Positions 23,293-31,717 of a DNA stretch of 64,000 nt are shown in pieces (within the stretch, counting starts at the first letter, position 1; each line of letters opens with the position of its first letter). The notes beneath the pieces are model-generated. The model was not told the origin of the DNA. It searched no databases and saw nothing but the letters and a program-made list of their open reading frames with translations. Origin of the DNA: Jaminaea rosea (taxonomy: Eukaryota > Basidiomycota > Exobasidiomycetes > Microstromatales); assembly GCF_003144245.1 (NCBI RefSeq), contig NW_020289980.1, forward strand, positions 248,001-312,000, written 5' to 3'. The position numbers and the translations under genes were made by a program.

Positions 23293-24218
23293 ACCTGTGA
23301 CAATGCCAATTGTACCTTCCGGAGCCTCGTCATCACCATATTCAATAATAGTCGCGTCTTGAGTACCCAAAAATATCGAAGAGTGACACAGCGACATTGG
23401 CCGGCTGTGGACTCGGGTCACGTCTGAATGTTGAGCGTTGTTTCTTGCCTTGGCTTTGGTGGGCAGTCTAGAGACGGATCGATCGCCTCTCGACCTCCTT
23501 GCTTCTTGGTCGTGCTCCGCTCCTCATCGCAGTCGTGGCGGCGTGGCCAGGCCCTCAGGCCGTCTGAATCTGGGCGGCTGTGGAGCCGCTTGGAGCCGTC
23601 ACGGAGCCCGTCAACCCACGCGCCAGCACGACGCAAGAGGCACGGCGTCAGTCTTGTGTCCGTGCGCCGCCCGAATGAGGCGACTGAGTGAGGCGGGCGG
23701 GCCAAAGGCAGAGGGGAGACAATCCTCCGTCTCGAGTGTGTGAGCCTTGTTTCTTCTCGTCAAGGATATCACACCCTCCAATTCCATTCTCCTCATCACG
23801 ATCCTGAAGCTAGATAGACTCAAGGCTACCCGACAATCGCCTTCCGCTCCTATCACCAGCCGCTGCACCGCAAAGCTGCTGCTTCGTTGACGGGTCAGCC
23901 ACGAGCGGTCAGACGAAGAAGTCAGATCCTTGACGAGGTAAGTTGTGTGCTCAGTTGGTTGGCGACGACAATGAGGCGTCAGGGAAGTCTCCACTCTCCT
24001 ACAATAGCGGCATTCTGTGGCTCTCTTCAATGTCGCGCTCGACCGCATATACTCACGCCCTCCCATCTCCACTCTCGCCCACAGCCTCCAAGATAAAGCG
24101 CCGACGCTCCTCATCCCGACTGGCGGCAGAATCCAGTGCACCTCTGCCCCACTCGCAAACGACGACGACCACCATCACTACTGCACCTACTTCCTTTTCT
24201 GCCAATCACGACGCCAGG
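23293..24218. promoter_or_regulatory. upstream region of PKA-R
   Basis: About 925 bp between two plus-strand genes. A GTAAGT at 23939 and a CAG directly before the PKA-R ATG could delimit a leader intron of roughly 280 nt. An in-frame ATG at 24030 would extend PKA-R by 63 residues. No other gene seen. Confidence 0.45.
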
Positions 24219-25817
24219 ATGCCGCTCCCAGCCGAGTACACGCATCTTCTCAACGATCTCAACCGCGATGTGATGCGGGCGGCTCCCTCGGACCCACTTC
24301 AATTCTGCGCAAATTGGTTCAATGCTCGCCTCGAGCAGCAGCGTAAAGCTCACCTCGGGCCCTCGGGAACGGGTGATGTCAATATGCTGGCACCTCACGA
24401 GACAGCGGCGCCCATCAGTGCTGGTCCTTTCGCCCCTTCTTCCTCGTCGTCCTCGTCCGGGCCCTTCGCCTCTGCCAACCCATTTGGCGCCGCACCGGTC
24501 AACGCCGCAACGGCCAGCAACGACATGGACGACTCTGCGGACGACGGTGCCCCTTTCGCGCCTCCTCCGGCGTATAACTTCGGCCGTCGCACCTCCGTCT
24601 CTGCCGAGTCTCTAGCTCCCGCCAGCAGCGGCCTCGAGACCTCCGCTGGCTCGACGATCGCCAAGACTGTCATTCCGAAGACGGACAGTCAGATGAGCCG
24701 CATTGCCAAAGCTACAGAGGGCAATCTACTGTTCCGCAACCTCGAGGAGGACCAGTACCGGGATGTTCTCCTCGCGATGAAGGAGGTCAAGGTTGATGCG
24801 GGTACAGCAGTCATTGAGCAGGGAGCGCAAGGTGACTACTTTTACGTGGTCGAGAGCGGAACACTCGATGTGTACATTGGTCCCAACTCCGGCGCATCGC
24901 GTTCTGCTTCGATCACATCGACCAGCACAGATGACCATGCCGGACCCCGAACCGAGACGCATTCCCACCTTGGCGAGAAGAAGATCTCCTACGGCCCCTC
25001 GGCCTCCTTCGGCGAGCTGGCTCTCCTTTACGCACAGCCCCGTGCAGCAACCGTCCTCTCCACCTCGCCCTGCATCCTCTGGGCGCTGGACCGCGTAACC
25101 TTCCGCTCTATCCTCATGGAAACCAACAACAGGCGCCGAGAGATGTACGAATCCTTCATCAAGGAGGTGCCCCTCTTCGAGCACCTGTCCGCCTCGGAAA
25201 GGGCGAAGATGAGCGACGCGCTTGAGTTGAGGAGCTACGAGGTTGGCAAAGAGGTTGTCAAGCAAGGAGAGAGGGGAACAGAGTTCTTTGTCATTGTGGA
25301 AGGGGAGGCAGAAGTCAGGAAGAGGACCTTGGAGCGTGAGGAAGAGGCTGTGGGTAGGTTGGGCAAGGGGGACTACTTTGGTGAGCTGGCGTTGCTCAAC
25401 AATGCGCCTAGGGCTGCGACGATTGTTGCGGCGCCCGCGAGGGCGTCGTCGGCGACTACGGCAGCAGCAGCAGGAGGTGCGCCATCATCACCAGACAGAC
25501 TCCGCGTCGCCACTCTCAGCGAGTCGGCTTTCACCCGCCTACTCGGCCCCCTGGCAGGAATCATGGGACGTCATGCCCGCGAAAGGTACGGTGTCTTTCC
25601 CTCGTCCTCCTCATCAACGGCGCTCGGGATCTCCGGTCCCGGTGACGTTGCCGGCTCACTCCCACCATCCGCTCCTGCGGCAACGTCGTTTGCAGAGATT
25701 GCCCCTCACGAGGTCGGGCCCACTGCTGGTGGCGCGGGAGCCGGGCAGCAACCTGGCGGTGGGACATGGATCGGAGGGTTGGGAACGAGCCCCTTTGGGG
25801 CGCAGGCCAGGGCGTGA
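24219..25817 (+). CDS. ubc1: cAMP-dependent protein kinase regulatory subunit
   Basis: A single exon encodes 532 residues. The N-terminus YTHLLNDLNRDVMRAAPSDPLQFCANWF is the RII-type docking and dimerisation helix region seen in fungal PKA-R. RRTS at 123-126 is the inhibitor site, with a serine that the catalytic subunit can phosphorylate. Two cyclic-nucleotide domains follow, each with a phosphate-binding cassette: FGELALLYAQPRAAT (A) and YFGELALLNNAPRAAT (B), both keeping the Glu and Arg that hold cAMP. An ~30-residue Ser/Thr insert lies in domain A, and an alanine/serine-rich insert in domain B after ATIVAAPARA. In Ustilago this protein (Ubc1) holds PKA inactive and controls the yeast-hypha switch. 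An alternative upstream start (24030) would add a Ser/Thr-rich leader. Confidence 0.93.
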   Translation: MPLPAEYTHLLNDLNRDVMRAAPSDPLQFCANWFNARLEQQRKAHLGPSGTGDVNMLAPHETAAPISAGPFAPSSSSSSSGPFASANPFGAAPVNAATASNDMDDSADDGAPFAPPPAYNFGRRTSVSAESLAPASSGLETSAGSTIAKTVIPKTDSQMSRIAKATEGNLLFRNLEEDQYRDVLLAMKEVKVDAGTAVIEQGAQGDYFYVVESGTLDVYIGPNSGASRSASITSTSTDDHAGPRTETHSHLGEKKISYGPSASFGELALLYAQPRAATVLSTSPCILWALDRVTFRSILMETNNRRREMYESFIKEVPLFEHLSASERAKMSDALELRSYEVGKEVVKQGERGTEFFVIVEGEAEVRKRTLEREEEAVGRLGKGDYFGELALLNNAPRAATIVAAPARASSATTAAAAGGAPSSPDRLRVATLSESAFTRLLGPLAGIMGRHARERYGVFPSSSSSTALGISGPGDVAGSLPPSAPAATSFAEIAPHEVGPTAGGAGAGQQPGGGTWIGGLGTSPFGAQARA

Positions 25818-26133
25818 TCGAGCACGGTACTCGACTTGGACGATTGTAACGCGTAATCGCAATCGCACGAGAACCTCTGATCTCTCTCCTCTATCAGATC
25901 CGAAAAATAATCTTGATACTCTATTCATGCTGCACCCTTCGAGGCTGATCCGACGAGAAAGCAGGAGCTGCAAAATGGGAGCGGCGGTATGATTCTTGTG
26001 TGCTGTCGGGCCTATATAACATATGTAGTCGTAGTGCTGGTCTCGTCGTCATCGTCATCGCGGTCATAGGCGCGGACCAGCCGTCGCCATTCTTGTCGTC
26101 ATCATCTCCACCTTCGCCCATCCACCTGGTTCC
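25818..26133. other. intergenic, convergent
   Basis: 316 bp between the stops of PKA-R and the Rab gene, expected to hold their 3' ends. A short TCG/TCA-rich stretch is the only visible feature. Confidence 0.6.
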
Positions 26134-28557
26134 TCAGCAGCAGGACCAGCCATTGTACTTCGCGGCAGCACCTCCCGCATTGAGAAACCCACTTCGACCT
26201 CCTGCTCCCCCTAGAATCTGGTCTTGATCCTCTTCACCGTCTTGCGCACCAAGGAAGATGCTTTCCCTCCGCCTCATTTCACTCTGCCTCATCATCTCCT
26301 CTCCTTTGCGTTCCACCAATCGCTCAGTGACCGCGACGAAGACCTCCTCGATCACGGCAAGTGCTGAAGGCGAGTCGTCCTTCGAGGACACCTCGGTCAG
26401 GAGGAGATCATAGTCGTCCCCTGGAAGGCGACCGTATTGCTGGAAGGCAGAGGAGGACTGACCGAGAGGCGGTGACGAGGGGGAGGTCCCGGACAGGGGG
26501 GCCGAGGAGGGTGTTGGGCCCAATGGTGCGCCGGGGGCTTCGCCCGTCGAGCCGGCAGAGCTGCCCGCCTTTGCGCTTCCACTGCCCGCGCCTCCTGCCG
26601 AGGCGGGCAGAGCAATGCTGCTGCTCGACGCATCCGCGGTAGCCACGGCGCTCCCTGCCGTTGGGTAGCGGGAGAATGGTGGACGCTTGATGATGGGGAG
26701 GGAGGGGGTCGAGGAGCCTTGGCCGGCCACCGGGGTTCCCGACCCAGTGACAGAAGGGAAGGCGACGGCCAGCTTGGATGCCGCGGATCCCATAGCTAGG
26801 CTGCTCAGGCTACTGAGCCGTGACATGGTCGCTGAGGTAGGGAAGCCACCGCCTGCTCCTCCGCTTCCGTTGCTTGAGGCCGCGGCGAGAAGGGCTTGCT
26901 GTTCACGTTCCTCTTCCCTTGCATCAATCACCCTCTGGCGTTCCGGTACCAGCCACCTAAGCAGCTGCTCGCGTGCCTCCTCCATGTCCACCTCCCTGGC
27001 CCTACTGGCCAGATCCACCTTGGCTCCCACGATGTGCAGAATCAGTCCCTCCATCCCGCCTAGACCGACGTTTCGTCTGAGCTCCTCAATCCACGTTCGC
27101 ACGTCCATGAAGCTCTCTCTGCTAGTCACATCATACACGATGACTGCCGCGTGAGCATTGCGGTAGTACATGGGAGCCATGCTTCTGAATCGCTCCTGAC
27201 CCGCTGTGTCCCAGATCTGGAGGCGACATTTCGTGCCTGAAATGACGAGCTTCTTGGTGAGGAAGGAGGCTCCGATGGTTGAGGGGACGGAAGAGGTAGA
27301 GCTGAACGTGCCTGCGGTATATCGGTGCACTATGCTCGTTTTGCCGACTCCTTGAGCGCCCAGGATCACCACCTTGGCTTCCAGGCCAGAGAGGGCGCGA
27401 GCAGATGGGAGTGCTGCCGTGGACGGCGACAATGTCGAGGAGGAAACTTGCTGCTCACTGGCCGCTGCATTGGCATTGGCCTGCTGCGAGAGAGATAGAG
27501 GCATGCCCCCAGCAATGGTCTTCGACCTCACGAGCTTGGAGTCTGCAGACGGTAGACCAGCTACCGTCGTTGATGACCCTCTGCGTGCCTTTGGACGACT
27601 ATGAGACCACGACAAGGAGGGAGGGCTACCAGCGCTCAGTCCTGCGCCAGATTTTGCTCCCGTCTCCGCCGCTGCTGCTGCTGCCGCCTCTTGGAGCGAC
27701 GTATAGCGAGCGGCAGGCTCCTCGGGGAGTATCTGGTTGCGCCGCAGCTCGGCCAGGTTCGTGGATTGTGTGCGTTTGCGCACATAGACGTCTGCAGAAG
27801 GGGGTGAAGAAGGGGAGCTGGGGAAGCCTGCGCGATGTTGCTTAGCGCCGTAGTGCCGTGAAGGGGATGAGATGGTCGTTGCCCTGCTGAGAGACTTCGA
27901 GGAGGAGAGGCTGGGCAGCGTAGTTGCACTTGTGGAGAATGACGTGGAGTATGCTGAGGAGCTGCCACCACTCTCTGACGCTGCGACGGAGGCCGCTGCC
28001 TGTTGGAGTGAGCACAGTGCTGTGCCCCGTCTTGGAGGAGACCGTCTTGGTTGAGCGGATGCCGTGAAGAGCTGGTCTTGTGGGTGGGACATGGATGGTG
28101 CTGTTGACCTGATGAGGCTTAGACTGTGCGGGCGAGGACGCGGACGTGACGTTGACGGAGGCGAAGAAAGCTTGATGGATGCGTCTGCCTCGCTAGAGGA
28201 TGCAATCGATGACGACGACGAAGGAGGGGGCGTGGCCTCCGGCGCCTTACCCTCAGTCGGCGATTCCAGCGGCAAGTCTTGTAAGGGGGCACGAGGGGAC
28301 GATCTCGTGGATGAGCGTATGCTGCTACTTCTCGATGGTACTAACGGACGTGCTGATGACGACGCCGCGGCTGCTAGTGTAGAATCAAGGGGTGCGCCAT
28401 GCTCAGACTCGAGCGATGGCGCAGCTGGCATCGCAGGGGACCAGCCTCGCTGCGATCTAGACGTAGACGCCTCATCCTGGTGTTGCTGCAGAGGTATTGC
28501 GATGGACGATGGTGATGGTGTTGGAACTGGAGATGGAAATTGCACGGTGGCAGTCAT
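26134..28557 (-). CDS. oversized Rab-family GTPase
   Basis: A single exon encodes 807 residues, about four times a normal Rab. Residues 1-392 are a Ser/Pro/Ala-rich, probably disordered extension. The G domain starts at EAKVVILG with P-loop GAQGVGKTS (400-408), switch I Thr in STIGASF, and DTAGQERFRSM (450-460) in switch II. The G4 position reads GAKVD (511-515) in place of NKxD. About 175 residues of low-complexity sequence (540-715) then interrupt the fold before EVSSKDD (722-728), which takes the place of the G5 SAK motif, and the last helix. The protein ends in CysCys, the double-geranylgeranylation signal of Rabs, so membrane targeting by REP and RabGGTase is expected. The core is nearest to the Rab5/21/22 group by eye. 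Head-to-head with HGH1 (590 bp). Confidence 0.85.
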   Translation of the reverse strand: MTATVQFPSPVPTPSPSSIAIPLQQHQDEASTSRSQRGWSPAMPAAPSLESEHGAPLDSTLAAAASSSARPLVPSRSSSIRSSTRSSPRAPLQDLPLESPTEGKAPEATPPPSSSSSIASSSEADASIKLSSPPSTSRPRPRPHSLSLIRSTAPSMSHPQDQLFTASAQPRRSPPRRGTALCSLQQAAASVAASESGGSSSAYSTSFSTSATTLPSLSSSKSLSRATTISSPSRHYGAKQHRAGFPSSPSSPPSADVYVRKRTQSTNLAELRRNQILPEEPAARYTSLQEAAAAAAAETGAKSGAGLSAGSPPSLSWSHSRPKARRGSSTTVAGLPSADSKLVRSKTIAGGMPLSLSQQANANAAASEQQVSSSTLSPSTAALPSARALSGLEAKVVILGAQGVGKTSIVHRYTAGTFSSTSSVPSTIGASFLTKKLVISGTKCRLQIWDTAGQERFRSMAPMYYRNAHAAVIVYDVTSRESFMDVRTWIEELRRNVGLGGMEGLILHIVGAKVDLASRAREVDMEEAREQLLRWLVPERQRVIDAREEEREQQALLAAASSNGSGGAGGGFPTSATMSRLSSLSSLAMGSAASKLAVAFPSVTGSGTPVAGQGSSTPSLPIIKRPPFSRYPTAGSAVATADASSSSIALPASAGGAGSGSAKAGSSAGSTGEAPGAPLGPTPSSAPLSGTSPSSPPLGQSSSAFQQYGRLPGDDYDLLLTEVSSKDDSPSALAVIEEVFVAVTERLVERKGEEMMRQSEMRRRESIFLGAQDGEEDQDQILGGAGGRSGFLNAGGAAAKYNGWSCC

Positions 28558-29147
28558 TGCACGGCGCGACGATGCTGTGTTGACGGTGGGACGATGTCCC
28601 TAGGGCAATCTTGAAGGTGCGTGCGTGTTGGTCGAGGCGCGGGCAACGACAGGAAGGCTGCGGTGGAGCAATCGGGTGAATGTGGCGATCCCTGCCCTCA
28701 GTGACGTTGCCGTCGGTCGTGTATTAACGAAACGGAGATCGAGAGGAGGGAGCAGAAAGGGGGATCGAAGGGAACCAGGGAAGAGGGGTCGTGAGGAATG
28801 GCACGTCCAAGTGTTGCTCTCACTCTCTCGTCCAAGCTCTAGCTCGGGCTGGGCTGGCTGAGCCTCCTCGTCGCCCCCTGGACGCCAGACTCGACTCGCA
28901 TCTCGCTTGTGTTTGGACTTTCTTTCCTTAACGTCGCCGGCAGCCCGCCACTCTCACGCTGGTCCGTTCATCGACGTCGCCAGGGCCACCACCACACGCC
29001 CAGGGCGGGGCGGAGCGGAGACGGCCACGAGCAAAAATTCTTTCCATCGAAGTGAGCTGAGCGAGTGGAGCTACGGACTGGGAGAAGGATTGGTGGTCAT
29101 GGACAACGACGATGAAGCTTCCCATCGTACCACTGACCCCGTCCATC
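28558..29147. promoter_or_regulatory. bidirectional promoter Rab-like / HGH1
   Basis: 590 bp between divergent start codons. No conserved coding sequence. An in-frame ATG at 29112 lies just upstream of the chosen HGH1 start. Confidence 0.5.
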
Positions 29148-30557
29148 ATGTCCGGCATTCTGCACCCACCACCGTCAGAGAGCGAGCTGGAGCTGCTCAG
29201 CTTCCTCAGCTCTGACAATTGGCAAGTGCGCCAAGTCGCCCTCTCGAACCTGGCAGGCTTCTCAGCAAAGACGCACCCAAGGCGAGGTCTGCTTCTCCTC
29301 CAACAGGACAAGCTCGACGTCCTGAGCGACTTGAAGCGCCTCACAATGGACTTGACCCCAACAGCACACGACGCTTTCTCCTGCTTGATCAACCTCTCTG
29401 ACTCCATCCTCGTCTCGAGGCGCATCGCCACGCCTGACTACCTCTCCTTCCTCGTGACCTACATCTTCCACCCCTCGTCTCTGCTGGCAGACCTGGCAAG
29501 CATGCTTCTCTCTAACCTCACGAAGCTTGATTCGGCAGTCAAGCAGCTCGTGGAGATGAAATTGCCCGGCAGCAGCCTAGGTATGCCTGACGAGGAGCTC
29601 ACAGCTCTCGAGCTACTTCTGGCCGCTTTTGACCAAGGCGCCACAGTCAAGGCCTCGGCGTCAAGTGCAGCGATTGAGGAGATGAAGAAGCGAGCAGGCT
29701 CTGCCATGTCCAGCGGAAATGCTGCCGCAGCAGAAGAGGCAATGAAGAACGAACCGAAATCTGCAGCCGCGCAGGCAGAGGGCGATGAGCGCAAATCGCA
29801 TTGCAACTTCCTCGCAAGCGTCTTCGCAAACGTTACCGTTACGCCCAGCGGTAGGGAATACTTTACCACCCCGCTCACCCCGCCCGACTGCGCATCAATA
29901 CCGCTCGGTCGTCTCTTCCCTTATACGGAGCATCCCGACCTTATCAGGAGAGGAGGCGTCATCTCCTCGCTCAAGAATGCTCTCTTCGTCAAGTCCGCTC
30001 ACCCTGCGCTCGTGGCTGCTCCTGCCTCAGGCTCAGATATGACTCCGCCCCTCGTGCGACCTGCGGCAGTCGAGTCCTCCACGCTGGACGTCTTGCCAGC
30101 CCTCCTCCTGCCTCTCTGCGATGGGTCCCTTTTCTCAGGCTTGGACGACGAAGAGCAACTCAGCCTGCCGGACGAGCTGCAATTCCTCGAAGGCGAAGGC
30201 GAAGGCAAGCACGTTGAGAGAGATTCAGCTTTGCGCGGTATGCTCGTCGAGTCGCTGCTCCTCTTAGGAACTACCTTGTACGGAAGGAGATGCATGAGAG
30301 AGAGAGGCGTGTATGTCGTTGTCAGAGAGTTGCACAAGAAGGAGCATGATGAGCAGATTGGAGAGTCGATCTTACGCTTGGTGAATCTCCTCAAGAGAGA
30401 GGAGTCGGCTGCGACGTTGGCTGATGCGGAGGGCGGGGATGATGACGAGGGAGAGGACGGGCAGAAGTCGAAGGATCAGAAGGCTATTGATGAGCTGATT
30501 GGCGCAGAGCAGGTCAAGGAGGACGATGAAGACGACCTCGTCATCGAGGAGCTGTAG
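29148..30557 (+). CDS. hgh1: HGH1 family eEF2-folding factor
   Basis: A single exon of 469 residues starts at MSGILHPPPSESELELL; an in-frame ATG 12 codons upstream is possible. The armadillo-like repeats begin with SDNWQVRQVALSNLAGFS. The two HGH1 blocks are clear: FLASVFANVTVTPSGREYFT with HPDLIRRGGVISSLKNALF, and LPALLLPLCDGSLF through LGTTLYGRRCMRERGVY and ILRLVNLLKREE. HGH1 (BRP16/FAM203) works with the chaperonin TRiC to fold elongation factor 2. The tail is strongly acidic. There is a charged, alanine-rich insert around residues 170-220 that is not typical of shorter homologues. Confidence 0.9.
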   Translation: MSGILHPPPSESELELLSFLSSDNWQVRQVALSNLAGFSAKTHPRRGLLLLQQDKLDVLSDLKRLTMDLTPTAHDAFSCLINLSDSILVSRRIATPDYLSFLVTYIFHPSSLLADLASMLLSNLTKLDSAVKQLVEMKLPGSSLGMPDEELTALELLLAAFDQGATVKASASSAAIEEMKKRAGSAMSSGNAAAAEEAMKNEPKSAAAQAEGDERKSHCNFLASVFANVTVTPSGREYFTTPLTPPDCASIPLGRLFPYTEHPDLIRRGGVISSLKNALFVKSAHPALVAAPASGSDMTPPLVRPAAVESSTLDVLPALLLPLCDGSLFSGLDDEEQLSLPDELQFLEGEGEGKHVERDSALRGMLVESLLLLGTTLYGRRCMRERGVYVVVRELHKKEHDEQIGESILRLVNLLKREESAATLADAEGGDDDEGEDGQKSKDQKAIDELIGAEQVKEDDEDDLVIEEL

Positions 30558-30665
30558 TATAGTAATGCACCCCATTGCGACCGGGGACGATGGGGCTTGC
30601 AGTTGTCTGATTTCGCTCTATTCTGGTATTGTACAAGCTCTCGCCATCCCCTAGTCCACCCCCGC

Positions 30666-31520
30666 TCAATCATCCGCCGGTGGTGCCTCCTCGTCCAAGA
30701 ACTTGACCAGCCTGACTCGCAACTCCGTCTGCTCATCGCCCCTAAGCACATCAGACACAAAGTAAGGCGCAGTCTGCAGCTGGACCATCTCTAACGCCCC
30801 GCGCAGGACGCCCACCAGCACATTGCTCCACCAGAGGCCTCCCTCCCGCGCATCGGGGGGTAGCTCGACGAATTCGGAGAGGGGGTTCTCGTCCAAGATG
30901 AGGGAGAACTCTTGCCCGCCGAGAGCGGGGGCTGCTGTTGCTGCTGATCCATTTGTGTTTGCTGATGAGGATGAAGATGCTGCGCCGCCAGTCGTCGATG
31001 ATTGCGATGAGGCTGCCCCTGGCGCACCTTCACCACCGGTTCCAGACGCCGTACTTCTTCCATCATGATGCACCACGGCGGGTGTGACATTGAGAAACAT
31101 CTTGAAGCCTACTTTCGCTACAATCTCGCCAGTCTCGCGGAAGTCGCTGCAGCGTGAGATATTGGAGCGGGCGAGGAAGTCCTCGATAAGGCGCACGCCA
31201 ATGTTATAGCCCCTGCGGAGGCGATGGGAGGGAGAGGCAATGGGGCATGTCAGGAGGACGTGGGTTGAGAGTGCATGTCGACACGAGCTCACATCTTGTC
31301 TAATTGCTTGTTTACCTCGGCGTAGTCTTGGTAGTCTTTGATGAGCTGGATGACGAGGGAGCCGTAGGTCATTGTGAAGAGCTCGGAAGACTGGCATAAG
31401 GAGCAAGATAATCAGCGTGAGATCTTGCTCTGTGGTCGCGATGAAGCTCACGATCTTGTCCGTCTTGTTCTTCCATACATCGTCGCCCGCTGCCTTGAAC
31501 TGCTTTGCTGTGGCCGACAT
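30666..31520 (-). CDS. bet3: TRAPP core subunit Bet3 (TRAPPC3)
   Basis: Three exons (31452-31520, 31293-31390, 30666-31212) join in phase to 237 residues. The Bet3 fold is clear: ELFTMTYGSLVIQLIKDY, MGYNIGVRLIEDFLA, RCSDFRETGEIVAKVGFKMF, EFSLILDENPLSEFVELP and GVLRGALEMVQLQTAPYFV. Cys77 corresponds to the palmitoylated cysteine of Bet3. Bet3 is the central scaffold of all TRAPP complexes, which tether vesicles and activate Ypt1/Rab1. An insertion of about 45 Ser/Gly/Ala residues sits between the NVTPAVV and EFSLILDE strands; human Bet3 has only a short turn there. Its ATG lies 197 bp head-to-head from the U-box cyclophilin gene. Confidence 0.95.
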   Translation of the reverse strand: MSATAKQFKAAGDDVWKNKTDKIVSFIATTEQDLTLIILLLMPVFRALHNDLRLPRHPAHQRLPRLRRGKQAIRQDVSSCRHALSTHVLLTCPIASPSHRLRRGYNIGVRLIEDFLARSNISRCSDFRETGEIVAKVGFKMFLNVTPAVVHHDGRSTASGTGGEGAPGAASSQSSTTGGAASSSSSANTNGSAATAAPALGGQEFSLILDENPLSEFVELPPDAREGGLWWSNVLVGVLRGALEMVQLQTAPYFVSDVLRGDEQTELRVRLVKFLDEEAPPADD

Positions 31521-31717
31521 GATGGCGTGAGGAGCCAAATCAAAGTGTTGGTTGGGACGAGACGAAGCTGCAGCCGGCCAAACGCTCCAACTCGTCTCGT
31601 CGTGCTCTCCCGTCCGTCCGTCGGTCCGTCGTCGATGGAAAGTCCCTTTCCGTCGACTACGCTTCCCCACTCGCATCCTTTCCCTCCTCCCTCTACTTCC
31701 GGACGACGATCAGCATC
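31521..31717. promoter_or_regulatory. bidirectional promoter Bet3 / PPIL2
   Basis: 197 bp between divergent start codons, GC-rich, with no other feature. Arrangement parallels the TRAPPC2L/SF3B1 pair. Confidence 0.6.
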
